Shown: positions 20,662-30,051 of the stretch, piece after piece
How the letters are laid out: each line of letters starts with the position of its first letter
Position numbering within the stretch: position 1 is the first letter of the stretch
Virus record (IMG/VR): IMGVR_UViG_3300011126_000024
Span: 1 to 35,841 of that record
Origin: a virus
Length of the DNA stretch: 35,841 bases
Strand: one strand, 5' to 3'
Notes under the pieces: generated by a model
Databases searched by the model: none
What the model saw: only the letters and a program-made list of their open reading frames with translations
What the model was told of the DNA's origin: nothing
Translations under genes and position numbers: made by a program

Positions 20662-21240
20662 TTATTTAATGAATAAATTTGTTTTTTTCTTAATTGCCTT
20701 AGGCTTTTCTGTTGCTTCCTTTTTTGGTGTTTCTCCAAACTCTACAAAAGAATTAAAAACGATGTCTTTAATCTCATTCTTTGCTTTGCTTAGTTCCTCA
20801 CTAAAAAGGTTTTTAAGTTCTTCTACTGCTTTGTTAACCATCTCTTCACTTGCGAAGTGTGATTCTTTAACAATAGATTCAACTACTTTCTTAACCTTTT
20901 GCTCTTGTGTTTCCGTTGGCTCTTCTGCCATTGGTACCTCTTCCTCTACTTCCGCTTCTTCTTCCATTGGTATAATTTCAGTTATAACCCCTTCAACTGT
21001 TACGATCTTATCGCCACCTGCTAAAATATGTTCTGCATCTGGTGCAGCCATTGGGTTACCTTCTGCATCAATTACCACTACTGCTGCTCCTATTTCTAGT
21101 GCAGGCTCAATGTTAACCAATGTACCATCTTCGAGTGAAGCCTCCATAAATTCAGACTTGATTACAGGTACTACCGTTTCTGGTGTTTCTTCTCCGTAAA
21201 TCATTTTTTTGATTTTGTCTATTAATGTTGGTTCGTTCAT
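20662..21240 (-). CDS. Scaffold-like acidic protein
   Basis: A 192-residue protein with a beta-rich front part (GTLVNIEPALEIGAAVVVID, GGDKIVTVEGVITEIIP), a very acidic hinge (MEEEAEVEEEVPMAEEPTET) and a helical, lysine-rich C-terminal half (VNKAVEELKNLFSEELSKAK ending KPKAIKKKTNLFIK). An acidic, coiled-coil protein with a basic end lying between protease and major capsid genes is the usual scaffold pattern. The basic C-terminus would bind the capsid protein. Confidence 0.7.
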   Translation of the reverse strand: MNEPTLIDKIKKMIYGEETPETVVPVIKSEFMEASLEDGTLVNIEPALEIGAAVVVIDAEGNPMAAPDAEHILAGGDKIVTVEGVITEIIPMEEEAEVEEEVPMAEEPTETQEQKVKKVVESIVKESHFASEEMVNKAVEELKNLFSEELSKAKNEIKDIVFNSFVEFGETPKKEATEKPKAIKKKTNLFIK

Positions 21241-21263
21241 ATTAGTAAAATATAAATTATTAA

Positions 21264-21890
21264 TTATTGTGTAATATTTTTTAAAAGTTTTTTTATACTC
21301 TCCTCTTTTGTAAAGTCATCTAGGTTAGAATTTAAAACCTCTTTAATGCTTCTTAGTGTTTGCTCTTCATTATCTTGAACGTAAGAAAAGAACCCCTCTA
21401 CACTAAAGCCTTTAAACTTTCCCTCTTTAATTAAACTCCAAACCTTATCATTTTCTACTCTCATAGAACCCCACCAACTTCCATCGGGTGCATCTTCAAA
21501 TCCGTTAGGCGGTGTTACTCCCCTTTCTCTGTCAATTAGTAAAGATTCAAAAATGAACACGTCAGATAGTTTTAAATTCTCATCATGCATAAGGTTTGTA
21601 TTTGCATTAAACCCATTAGCCATAAATTTAAAAACTATGTCCTTAATTACTTCTGCTCTGAATATTACGTTATGCTCTCCTAGTTGGTCGTTATTTCTGT
21701 AAATAGGTTTATCCGCTATCATAAAGTAGCCACTTACTATTCTCTTGTCCTCGTCTTGAACTTTAAAAGATTGCTTAATCTCTTTGAATGCTTGCCAATC
21801 GCTTTCTATTGCTGGTCTATCTACTAAGGCTACATAGTCAACTCCTCCCTTTGCATCCTCTTTGTTAATTACTAAATCGTATGTTTTCAT
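21264..21890 (-). CDS. XkdF-like prohead protease
   Basis: A 208-residue protein resembling the XkdF-type putative phage serine protease. Features seen: opening KTYDLVINKEDAKGGVDYVA with LVDRPAIESDW, GYFMIADKPIYR, NLMHDENL with the histidine expected for catalysis, ESLLIDRERG, and GSMRVENDKVWSLIKEGKFK with GFSVEGFF. It would process the scaffold and prohead. It lies between the tape measure (with a terminator and small RNA candidate) and the scaffold-like gene. Confidence 0.75.
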   Translation of the reverse strand: MKTYDLVINKEDAKGGVDYVALVDRPAIESDWQAFKEIKQSFKVQDEDKRIVSGYFMIADKPIYRNNDQLGEHNVIFRAEVIKDIVFKFMANGFNANTNLMHDENLKLSDVFIFESLLIDRERGVTPPNGFEDAPDGSWWGSMRVENDKVWSLIKEGKFKGFSVEGFFSYVQDNEEQTLRSIKEVLNSNLDDFTKEESIKKLLKNITQ

Positions 21891-21911
21891 TATTTTATTA
21901 TATTATTTTAT

Positions 21912-21941
21912 TTTGTATATTAAAAAAGTTTTCTATATTTG
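21912..21941 (+). promoter_or_regulatory. Rightward Bacteroidetes-type promoter
   Basis: On the plus strand TTTG (21912-21915) is followed after 18 bp by TATATTTG (21934-21941), matching both the -33 and -7 consensus boxes. Expected start near 21947. No gene lies to the right on this strand. Confidence 0.5.
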
Positions 21942-21946
21942 TAAAG

Positions 21947-22018
21947 AATTGCTATCCATTCTAAGCGATTTAAGGTTAATAATTTAAAGCCGTGTATTGG
22001 TAGTACACGGCTTTTTTT
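21947..22018 (+). ncRNA. Candidate plus-strand small RNA
   Basis: About 72 nt lie between the promoter-like boxes at 21912-21941 and the end of a terminator. The 5' end forms a 7-bp hairpin with one G-U pair (AATTGCT 21947-21953 with AGCGATT 21964-21970); then comes an AU-rich linker, then the terminator hairpin. Hairpin, unpaired linker and terminator with a U-run is the usual layout of regulatory RNAs. It is antisense to nothing coding in the window except the gap itself. Expression is not shown. Confidence 0.4.
21986..22018. terminator. Bidirectional terminator after the tape measure gene
   Basis: AAAGCCGTGTA and TACACGGCTTT form an 11-bp stem with a 7-base loop. The plus strand has TTTTTTT after the stem, a strong signal; the minus strand has TTTAAATT, a weaker one. 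It begins two bases after the tape measure stop, so it can end the tail transcript and the plus-strand small RNA. Confidence 0.8.
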
Positions 22019-22019
22019 A

Positions 22020-24095
22020 TTAAATTGTGGCTTGCGCTTCGTTAACGCTTACCTTGTTTTGTGTGTTGCTTATATCTTGCTCTGTTACATAAACCCTCGT
22101 AGGCTCTCCAATAGTTGTAGTAGTATTTGTTACTTGTCCTACGTTAGCACCTCCAGAACCCCTTGAAGTATTCCCCAAAGAACTTGGTACGCTACCACCG
22201 CCACCACTACCCTCGAATTGGGTACGTGCTATTTTGGTTATATTTGCTAATGCGGTTGCTCCGTTAATTGCTGCTAGTGCAATATTAAAAGGGAAAGGAG
22301 ATGCTAAAGCAGACTGTACGGCTTGAATACCTGTTATAGTTGCTTCTGCTATCTTCAACGCTTTATCTCTTGCAAATGCTTTCTTTCTTATCTCTTGTTT
22401 CTTTTGCTCGTTATCTCCTGCACCTGCCAACTCTGCTTCAAGTGCGGTATTGTTTAACGTGGTTAATGATCCGATTAAGTTAGCAGCGTTATCTAAATCT
22501 TCTCTAAGTTTCTCTTGTCTCTCTAACCTTGCTTGCTCCCTTGCATCATCTATCTTTTTTTGATTCTCTAAATATATTGCCAGTAACTCTTCATTGGTTT
22601 TTTTGGTAGTTAGTATTTCTTGCTTACCTAGTGCAATGTTTTCTAACTTCTTTTTTTCAAACCTTTCCTCTATTACTTTATCGTTTATCTTTTCTATATC
22701 CTTTGCGGCATCTCTTGCTAATCTTCTTTGCTCAATATGGAATACTTCCAAATCTTGCAACATTGCGTTAATGTTTTCTTTCTGTGCTTCCTGTTGTGCT
22801 TTGTACGCTTCAATATTTGCAGCAACTAAACCAGCCATTGCACCCTTTGAAAATTCTAACTCTTTAGCCTTTGCTGCTATCTTTTGGTTTATTAATTCTA
22901 TTTCTTTTCTAGCAGATTCTATTAGTATTTTAATTTTTTGCTCTTCTAGTTCTGCGGTGTCCTCTCCTGCGGCTTGTCTTTTTCTAAGTTCAAAATCTAG
23001 TGCAGCCGTTACTTCATCTGTCAGTTTCTTATTTGCTTCAATCTCCTTATTAATTAAGTCCATCTTAGCCTTTGCTTCCTGCTCTCTTTGTTTAATCTCT
23101 CTAGCGTGTAGGGCTTTCCTTTTCTTTGCTTCCTCTGTTTCTTTTAATCCTAGAAATTCAAGTGCAGAAATAACTAAGTCTATTTGTGGCTTAAATGATT
23201 TATAAATAAAGTCAACTACTTTACCCATTGCTTCCTTAACCTTGTCAAAGTTGGCAATTAATAAACCTAACGCTACAATTATAGCCCCTATACCTGTAGC
23301 TATTAACGCTAATCTAAATAGTTTAGTTGCTGCGGTTGCTGCGGTTGTCGCTACTGTTGCTCCTGCGGTTGCTGCTCCTCTAGCGGTTTCACTTGCTGCT
23401 AGTTGTGCGTTGGTTGCAAATGCTCCAACCTTTACAAAGTTGCTTAACTTCTCTACTCCTATGGCTGCGGTTGTAACTATTATACCCTCTTTGCTTACTA
23501 AGTTCCTAGCCTTTTCCGCTAATGTTTGAATTTTAGTAGAGTTAGTTAATAGTTTACGTGCAGAACTTACGCCCTCTATTGCACCTTTTAACCCCATAGA
23601 AAGACCCATAGCAAGTTCTATATTCTTTGCTACTTCTTGTAATGTTTCGCTATCATCTCCTAATAGAATAAAAGCTGCGCTTACATCTCCGACTGCACCT
23701 GCCACGCTGCCCAATTCGCTGGCAACTTGCTCGTTGTCTAGTGCTTCAAAAGATAACTCTAAGTTTTTAACTTTCCTTTCTGCTTGTGCTATTTCTGTTG
23801 CTAGGTCGTTAAATTCTTTACTACCTACTTTTAAGTCAGTAAGTCTGCCTTTCATTAACTCTAGTTCGTGGTTCATACCCCCTAAAGTTCCAGACCTTTT
23901 TTCTATAACCTTTCCTAGTGCTTCTGAATTTTTCTCTAACTGTTGGAATAGTTTACTACCCTCTCTCCCTTTTAGTCGTAACTCCTCTAAAGATTCATTT
24001 AACTTATTAAAATCTTTTTCTAATTCCCCTAGAGACTTTTCAGCTGCTCCAGATTCTACTTGTATTTTTAACTTAACGTCTGTACTACTTGCCAT
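22020..24095 (-). CDS. Tape measure protein
   Basis: A 691-residue protein. The first 120 residues are coiled coil (KSLGELEKDFNKLNESLEEL, LKGREGSKLFQQLEKN), then come alanine- and glycine-rich segments with a membrane stretch (RLALIATGIGAIIVALGLLI, about 261-280), and a long helical region with glutamate and lysine (340-540). It ends in a glycine-rich part (EGSGGGGSVPSSLGNTS). This is the tape measure layout that sets tail length; at about 0.15 nm per residue a tail of roughly 100 nm is predicted, consistent with a siphovirus. It follows a small membrane protein gene and is followed by a terminator. Confidence 0.9.
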   Translation of the reverse strand: MASSTDVKLKIQVESGAAEKSLGELEKDFNKLNESLEELRLKGREGSKLFQQLEKNSEALGKVIEKRSGTLGGMNHELELMKGRLTDLKVGSKEFNDLATEIAQAERKVKNLELSFEALDNEQVASELGSVAGAVGDVSAAFILLGDDSETLQEVAKNIELAMGLSMGLKGAIEGVSSARKLLTNSTKIQTLAEKARNLVSKEGIIVTTAAIGVEKLSNFVKVGAFATNAQLAASETARGAATAGATVATTAATAATKLFRLALIATGIGAIIVALGLLIANFDKVKEAMGKVVDFIYKSFKPQIDLVISALEFLGLKETEEAKKRKALHAREIKQREQEAKAKMDLINKEIEANKKLTDEVTAALDFELRKRQAAGEDTAELEEQKIKILIESARKEIELINQKIAAKAKELEFSKGAMAGLVAANIEAYKAQQEAQKENINAMLQDLEVFHIEQRRLARDAAKDIEKINDKVIEERFEKKKLENIALGKQEILTTKKTNEELLAIYLENQKKIDDAREQARLERQEKLREDLDNAANLIGSLTTLNNTALEAELAGAGDNEQKKQEIRKKAFARDKALKIAEATITGIQAVQSALASPFPFNIALAAINGATALANITKIARTQFEGSGGGGSVPSSLGNTSRGSGGANVGQVTNTTTTIGEPTRVYVTEQDISNTQNKVSVNEAQATI

Positions 24096-24429
24096 GCTCC
24101 TCTTGTTTAACTGCGTTTAGTGTGTGTTCCTTTTCAATGGTATCTAAAAACCATCTCCAAAACTTACCGAAAGTAGTAAGTGAATTGTCTAAATAGTTTC
24201 TACCAATTACATAACTAATAGTTTGATCCTCATTTCCAAACTTGTAACCCCACTTTTTAATTAGTGTTAAATTCATAAATACCGACATTATTACATTAGC
24301 GGTTTGGTCTTTACTAATTGCTACTGTAACTAGATAGTCCTTTTTCCAAAAGCCAAACAATAACCCCAACGGCTCTAATAATAAAACCGATACTGTGCTA
24401 ATTAAATATAATATTATTCCTCTTATCAT
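24085..24429 (-). CDS. Small membrane protein before the tape measure
   Basis: A 114-residue protein with one clear N-terminal membrane helix (RGIILYLISTVSVLLLEPLG) and a second weak one. The middle (KWGYKFGNEDQTISYVIGRN, then LTTFGKFWRWFLDTIEKEHT) is aromatic. It overlaps the tape measure start by 11 bp and the upstream gene by one base. The family is not recognised. It may be involved in DNA entry or assembly, but only position suggests that. Confidence 0.65.
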   Translation of the reverse strand: MIRGIILYLISTVSVLLLEPLGLLFGFWKKDYLVTVAISKDQTANVIMSVFMNLTLIKKWGYKFGNEDQTISYVIGRNYLDNSLTTFGKFWRWFLDTIEKEHTLNAVKQEEHGK

Positions 24430-24725
24430 TATCTTAGTGCCGTTATTTTGTTAAATAAATCTACATTGTCAGTAGGTGCTATTCCGTCTATTGTGTCAAC
24501 GATAAAAGCACCAGTAGTAGTAGTGTAACTCAAAGACCAATCTCTAACAGTTATAGCATCCTCCATTTTTACGTGAACAATAGAGTCGTCTTTTTCAATC
24601 CATACTATTGAAATATGCTCTACTTTATACGATGCTTTTCTACCGTCTACATTGTCGGAAACTACATAGTCCCCGAAGTCAACTATCACACTATTACCGC
24701 TTTTTGATATTGTTATATTAGCCAT
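24429..24725 (-). CDS. Small beta-rich virion protein candidate
   Basis: A 98-residue beta-rich protein (MANITISKSGNSVIVDFGDY, HISIVWIEKDDSIVHVKMED, SLSYTTTTGAFIVDTIDGIA). It looks like a small tail or fibre accessory protein. It follows the 404-residue virion protein and precedes the membrane protein gene. Confidence 0.6.
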   Translation of the reverse strand: MANITISKSGNSVIVDFGDYVVSDNVDGRKASYKVEHISIVWIEKDDSIVHVKMEDAITVRDWSLSYTTTTGAFIVDTIDGIAPTDNVDLFNKITALR

Positions 24726-24729
24726 ATTT

Positions 24730-25944
24730 TTATATTAATTCTCTCCAAGTTATACTACCATAAATATCTAGGTTACTACTCAAAGGATTAGCAGTTAATA
24801 CTATTGTGTCTAGTGTGCCGTCTAAATCCATTCCAAGTCTTATAGCGTTCTCAATGCTTAGTCTTACTGAATTTTGAGCAACCATATAACCACTATCTAA
24901 TAAAGTTCCACCAGTTACTGTGTTAGTTCCTCCTGTTGATCCTTTTGCTACTTGAACTCCGCTATTAGTTACACTATTATAAGTAAACGTACCTGCTACC
25001 GTTGGATTAAGCCAAACCTCCCAAAGTACATTATCATTAGTAGCGCTTAATAAAGACAATGTTAAAAGGTCTACCATAGTGCCAACATTAGCACTGTTTA
25101 ACCTTATACCTAGAACAGCATATTTATTAGATGTGTTATTTGCGTTAATAAAAGAAGTGCCTACGTTACTACTAAATAATTTACCTATTTGATTCAAACT
25201 ACCTTCACTATTTACACTAGCGCAAATTAAATTCAAACTCCCTGCTGTTACAGCGTTCTGTCTTAATTCCCATCTTAGGGGCTTGTTAGGACTTGACATA
25301 TAAACGTTGGTAGTATTTGTGAAACCTACACTGTGAAAAGGAATAAAAGCACCGTCTTTAACCACGTAAAATCTAACTCTACCAACTCCCAACCATTCAA
25401 AATCAACAGCCATAATAGTATTGTCGTCAAAGTCGTGAGTAACTCCACTATCCCCTGTACCATCTAAAGGGTCATTCCAAGAACTTCTATTCACGCTTGA
25501 CACTGCCGTTCCCGTTCTATAAATGTTTACACTTAAATTTGTACCGTCTGACTGTAAAAATATACCGTCTAAATTTGCGGTATAAGGTGCAGAAGTTGAA
25601 CTACTAAAATAACCTACTTTTTTATTAACCCCTGCTTGGTTATCCATATTGTTAAAAGTCCAAAACAACAACTGACTTTTACCGCTTTGATAATTAAACC
25701 TTTGTTTAGTTTGCATTATAGCGTAGTCTCCACTTGATGTAGTTGCTAAAGCAGTTTGTGCTAAAGTAGTGCTATGTGTAGCAGTTGCAGAACCGTTTAA
25801 AACCTCGTCAACAAATAGCGGTAACTTGTCGTAAACTTGTTTACTATCGTACTGGGTTGTGACCTGTGAAACTCTAGCACGTCCAAAAGCATCTACATTA
25901 CCTGTGTCCTGCCACTTTATATTTACATCTTCGAAATAACTCAT
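24730..25944 (-). CDS. Virion structural protein with beta-sandwich fold
   Basis: A 404-residue protein beginning MSYFEDVNIKWQDTGNVDAF with GRARVSQVTTQYDSKQVYD. Typical of this phage structural family are RFNYQSGKSQLLFWTFNNMD, EWLGVGRVRFYVVKDGAF and SSPNKPLRWELRQN, seen in many large virion proteins with a jelly-roll core. It lies between the tail hub or fibre gene and small tail genes, and may be a receptor-binding or baseplate component. Rich in serine, threonine and asparagine. Confidence 0.7.
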   Translation of the reverse strand: MSYFEDVNIKWQDTGNVDAFGRARVSQVTTQYDSKQVYDKLPLFVDEVLNGSATATHSTTLAQTALATTSSGDYAIMQTKQRFNYQSGKSQLLFWTFNNMDNQAGVNKKVGYFSSSTSAPYTANLDGIFLQSDGTNLSVNIYRTGTAVSSVNRSSWNDPLDGTGDSGVTHDFDDNTIMAVDFEWLGVGRVRFYVVKDGAFIPFHSVGFTNTTNVYMSSPNKPLRWELRQNAVTAGSLNLICASVNSEGSLNQIGKLFSSNVGTSFINANNTSNKYAVLGIRLNSANVGTMVDLLTLSLLSATNDNVLWEVWLNPTVAGTFTYNSVTNSGVQVAKGSTGGTNTVTGGTLLDSGYMVAQNSVRLSIENAIRLGMDLDGTLDTIVLTANPLSSNLDIYGSITWRELI

Positions 25945-28871
25945 TATAATATTATAAAATTAGTACCGTCAAACTGTACGGCTGCATTAGTGTTTAAAGC
26001 GGTAATAACTGCGCTAGTAGTTCCGTCTATTGTTGCTCCTCCGCTTGGTGTTAATTCCATATTATTACTACTACTCATTTTCTTAAAGTTCCAAACTTTA
26101 CCTGTGTTACTTGTTGTAGGGTCTAAACTTACTATAACACTTCCTCCGCTTGTGTCTACCTCATAAGTTAATATATCATTCGCTGCCTTGAAGTTTGCGC
26201 TTTGCTCTTCTACTGTTCCGCCTCCTCCGCTTACTGTCTTTACTCCGTCAATATAAACTACGTTATCTTCATCTATTGTTAACCCATCACTATTAATTAA
26301 AGTAACATTATTTGATAAAATTGTATTATTATTAGAGTTGATTAAAGTAACGTCTGTTAGATAACCACCTACTCTATTATTATCTCCTGTGATATTAACA
26401 TTCTTTGCCGAATAGTCAACATAGTTATTACTCCCTGCTATCATTCCGCTTTTAGCATTTGATATATTACCGTTCTTAGGTTGTATAAATTCAGTTAACG
26501 GCAAAGGCTCGGTAGTTTCTACCCCTCCATCAAAACCACTAGCGATAGTATCAAAGCCACCGTTAACCCATTCAGTAATAGCAGTAAAAGGATTAACATT
26601 AATAACCTTTAGAAAATAACATTTAGTTAGTCTTTTGTTAGGATCGTAGTTCTCAATCTTGTATAATCTGAAATAACTGTTTTTAAAGAAATACAACTTT
26701 CTAAAACTCAACTGTGCAATGTCAGACGGCTTTAAATAAAACATACCGCTTACTAGTTTACTATCTCTATTTGCTATCTGTTGAAGTCTAGGTAAATGAT
26801 AAGTGTTAAATAGGTTAGCGTTAGTTATATTAATATCATTAAAAGTATTATCGTAATACAACTTTTTAGGTAGTCCAAAATTAATATCTAAAGTAGGGTT
26901 AAAAGGGTCGTCGAAATGCCCAGCGTAAGGGTAACTAGTGTAATCCGTAGAAGTTCCAAAGTTACTACTCAAACTCCACACCGTAGAAGTGCTTTTTAAA
27001 CCACCATAATAAAGTATTCTAATATTGTGGGCTGTTGTATTATATCCATTACTATCATTCTTTATAATCGTAGGAACTATTAAATCTAAATCACTTTGAC
27101 CAACTATTGGAGTAGGGCTAAATATAACCTCTGTTGTAGTTAGTTTCTTTACAAAATCGTTATCAATTAAACCGCTTCTTTGTCCGTAGGTCTCGTTAAA
27201 TTCTCCCTCGTAGCTTGCGTTATAATAGTCTTTGTCGTTTTTAAATTTATACAAGTATTCAGACGCTTCTAACAAGCCCATAGGTTCGTAAATCAACTCA
27301 CTATTATTATCTATCTTGTGTTGCCAATCTCTCGCTCCACTTTGGTAGAAGGGTGTATAAGGTTCTATAATATAATTATTCGGGTCGTCCTTATCTGTCT
27401 CAATCTCTAAACCAAACATATTAAATATACTTGTTAAGAAGTCTTTTTGCTTTATGTTTTGAGGGATGACTTGATACATATCGATAGTACCTGTTTCCTG
27501 TACTGCACTATTAGAACTGTTGTTTAAAAACTTACCGCTATTAATAGTCACATCAACCGTACCGCTAAAGAAGTTACCTGCATTATCTGTGAAGTAATCA
27601 GAACTGCTATACCTTTGTTGCGGTGCGTTGTAATATCTTACTTTTACCTCTACTGTCTCGCCTGCAATTAATGGACGGTTTAAAACTGTTGTAGGTAAAT
27701 TACTAGCAGGGTTGGTTTTCTTAATATCTTCATAAGTCATTACGCCACCTGTAACAGATGCTATTCCCGTTCCGTGTGCATCACTTGGATAGGCTACATC
27801 CGTTCCTGTGTCATAGGTTGCAGCTGGTGCTATTGCTACTGTTGTATCTCCTAATACAATCTTACTAGAACTCTCCGCTACACCGTTTACAAATATCGAA
27901 ACTTGTGCAAATACAGGTCTATTAATATAAACGTCTACTGCGTTCCCACTTGGTGTATATTCTGCTTTTATATCTAGTATGCTTGTGAAGTCGTAATAAC
28001 CCGCCTCCTGTACTGTGTAAATACCTGTTGTATGGTCGTAACTACCTCCAGCATCTAGCACTTCATTAGGGAATATAATAGTCTCAAATACTGCTAAACT
28101 AGAAAGGGTTACGCTTGCACTATCTGCTCTAAATAAATCTAAGTCTAATTGCGCTTGTGTCTTATGTATTTCAGTTCCGTTAAAAGGTATTATTAAATGC
28201 TTGAATAAACTACTATTAAAAAATGCGCTTGTATAAGTCTTACCTGCATCTGTAAATATTCCGTCTATGTATTCTTTTGCATAGATAGCAGGCATTAAAT
28301 GGCTTACGTTATACTCTTGCAAATCTGAATTAAAACCATAGTCTAAAAGTGGATAAACATAACCTTTACCATAAGCAAATGCTACGGGGCTACCATTCTC
28401 TTCTACTGACGTATCCCAACTATTAACTTGGTTTTGTGTAACTCTACCGTGATTATATTTGTCTAACCCTGTAATATCTGTTAACTCATTCTCTCCAATA
28501 TTATTAAATAAGTCGCCTACCTTACCAAATATAGAGACTTTGTATTCTATTTTATTACGATCATTTATAACAACCTCATCTAACTTTAAATAACCCTCTA
28601 ACTGTACTTGCTCATCTGCTAAGTAAGTTATCTCTGTTTTCTTATTTGGGTTGAAGTCTAAAGTTTCTACGTTTATTTCGAAGATGTCATTAAACAACTT
28701 ATCTAACTCTTTAGAACTTGGCAGAGTTATAGTTTTACTATAATCACTTTTACGCTTACTAGGGTCTTTTAAATCATTAACCGCATAAGTTATAGCAGGG
28801 CGTAAACTTTCTTTTAAAGTTATTTGATAGTTACCACTTGTTACTTTAAATATTAATTTCTCTGTTATCAT
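25944..28871 (-). CDS. Large tail tip / receptor-binding protein
   Basis: A 975-residue protein, the longest in the genome. The N-terminal 500 residues (SGNYQITLKESLRPAITYAV, DPSKRKSDYSKTITLPSSKE) resemble the tail hub proteins of Bacteroidetes phages. Residues about 800-880 contain repeated short strands with asparagine and isoleucine (MIAGSNNYVDYSAKNVNITG, DNNRVGGYLTDVTLINSNNN), a beta-helix-like pattern used in fibres. The last 100 residues are a fibre tip-like sandwich (DGTTSAVITALNTNAAVQFDG). It probably joins the tail to the host surface. It is preceded by a distal-tail candidate gene. Confidence 0.7.
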   Translation of the reverse strand: MITEKLIFKVTSGNYQITLKESLRPAITYAVNDLKDPSKRKSDYSKTITLPSSKELDKLFNDIFEINVETLDFNPNKKTEITYLADEQVQLEGYLKLDEVVINDRNKIEYKVSIFGKVGDLFNNIGENELTDITGLDKYNHGRVTQNQVNSWDTSVEENGSPVAFAYGKGYVYPLLDYGFNSDLQEYNVSHLMPAIYAKEYIDGIFTDAGKTYTSAFFNSSLFKHLIIPFNGTEIHKTQAQLDLDLFRADSASVTLSSLAVFETIIFPNEVLDAGGSYDHTTGIYTVQEAGYYDFTSILDIKAEYTPSGNAVDVYINRPVFAQVSIFVNGVAESSSKIVLGDTTVAIAPAATYDTGTDVAYPSDAHGTGIASVTGGVMTYEDIKKTNPASNLPTTVLNRPLIAGETVEVKVRYYNAPQQRYSSSDYFTDNAGNFFSGTVDVTINSGKFLNNSSNSAVQETGTIDMYQVIPQNIKQKDFLTSIFNMFGLEIETDKDDPNNYIIEPYTPFYQSGARDWQHKIDNNSELIYEPMGLLEASEYLYKFKNDKDYYNASYEGEFNETYGQRSGLIDNDFVKKLTTTEVIFSPTPIVGQSDLDLIVPTIIKNDSNGYNTTAHNIRILYYGGLKSTSTVWSLSSNFGTSTDYTSYPYAGHFDDPFNPTLDINFGLPKKLYYDNTFNDINITNANLFNTYHLPRLQQIANRDSKLVSGMFYLKPSDIAQLSFRKLYFFKNSYFRLYKIENYDPNKRLTKCYFLKVINVNPFTAITEWVNGGFDTIASGFDGGVETTEPLPLTEFIQPKNGNISNAKSGMIAGSNNYVDYSAKNVNITGDNNRVGGYLTDVTLINSNNNTILSNNVTLINSDGLTIDEDNVVYIDGVKTVSGGGGTVEEQSANFKAANDILTYEVDTSGGSVIVSLDPTTSNTGKVWNFKKMSSSNNMELTPSGGATIDGTTSAVITALNTNAAVQFDGTNFIIL

Positions 28872-28872
28872 T

Positions 28873-30051
28873 CTAGTATCTTTGTCTGTAACTATCTACT
28901 GAATATTCTATCTCTACTTCTATATTAAATATCTCGTCAAACTCCTCGTATTTTTGTTGATAGTCAGTAACCTTTAAAACTACTGCGTAAAACTCTCCAT
29001 CCTTTTGTAAATAGATTTCTGGACTAGAAAATAACTCTCTTAACCATTCGCTCTCCTCTGAACTAATCCAGTTACTTATTAATCTAGTCTTTTGCTTTTG
29101 GTTAGTGTAGTTTTGTACTACCTCTCTATCCATATTAGAAAACACGTAAGTGCCATCGCTTTGGATTCTTAAAGGATCTTGTTTATAATATTCCTTTTCA
29201 AACGTATAACTATCTTTAGCCACTTGGAAAGGAAAACTATCAAACCCTCCTAAGTCATTTAAAAAGTGAAGTGTTGCAGGTGTGCAATAGTCAACTACAT
29301 TAAAAGTATAGTTTTGAGATACTACCGCTCCATCCTCTGCAAATATTACATAACTAAAAATATCCGTATCTATTAAAGGTTGTACTCCTGTTGCTAAAGT
29401 TGCAGCGTTAAGGCTTGCAGGGTTACAAGGGAACATAGCAATATAAGACGTAGCAGCGTTTGTAATAGTTGCTGTTTGGTCTATACTTCCATCGCTAAAG
29501 TATGTTTGTATTTTAATGTTAGCAGGCGGTGTATAGTTTGCAAAAGTCATATACCCCTCATCTGTTCTATCTACTGTCCTAGTCTCTATGTTAGTCATAA
29601 AATGGCTAGAAGTTCCTGCTAACTCGTAATCATCAAAATCAAAAGTAATATAGTCTCTATAAAGTAAACTAGCATTTATACAATTTTTTGATGCAGTAGT
29701 TAAATTAAGGAATTGAGTAATAACACCTGCTACTTCATATTCCTCTCCAAATCTAATATTATAATCGTAAAAAGAATTATCACAGTCTTTAAATTCTGTA
29801 CCTGCTAAGTTCTTAAAAAAGTCAGTACCTAAGTAACTCTCTAAAACTCTTCCAACATCTACCACCCCGTAAGAATAGTTAATCTCTGGCGGTATGCGCA
29901 AAGTTCTTAATAGTGTAGTGTTAGTTCCATCGTAAACCTCAAAGATAAAGTTAAATTTAGGCTGCGCTACGTTTGTACTAGATACAGTAAAAACTACTGG
30001 GTTATAAACAGGAGAACCGCTTATAGGTTGCTGCTTTTTAGTTATTGCCAT
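28873..30051 (-). CDS. Distal tail protein candidate
   Basis: A 392-residue beta-rich protein (KFNFIFEVYDGTNTTLLRTL, DYITFDFDDYELAGTSSHFM) with a distinctive block HFLNDLGGFDSFPFQV (about 265-280) seen in Bacteroidetes phage tail proteins. The end is acidic strands (FDEIFNIEVEIEYSVDSYRQ). It lies between the gp10-like gene and the large tail-tip protein, where distal tail proteins sit. Start and stop overlap the upstream gene by one base. Confidence 0.6.
   Translation of the reverse strand: MAITKKQQPISGSPVYNPVVFTVSSTNVAQPKFNFIFEVYDGTNTTLLRTLRIPPEINYSYGVVDVGRVLESYLGTDFFKNLAGTEFKDCDNSFYDYNIRFGEEYEVAGVITQFLNLTTASKNCINASLLYRDYITFDFDDYELAGTSSHFMTNIETRTVDRTDEGYMTFANYTPPANIKIQTYFSDGSIDQTATITNAATSYIAMFPCNPASLNAATLATGVQPLIDTDIFSYVIFAEDGAVVSQNYTFNVVDYCTPATLHFLNDLGGFDSFPFQVAKDSYTFEKEYYKQDPLRIQSDGTYVFSNMDREVVQNYTNQKQKTRLISNWISSEESEWLRELFSSPEIYLQKDGEFYAVVLKVTDYQQKYEEFDEIFNIEVEIEYSVDSYRQRY

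Noticed and set aside
22594-23205. Plus-strand ORF of 203 codons opposite the tape measure, and others like it at 20669-21199 and 23734-24120
   Set aside because: They are hydrophobic, serine-rich readings of the antisense of lysine- and alanine-rich coding sequence, with no plausible start context.
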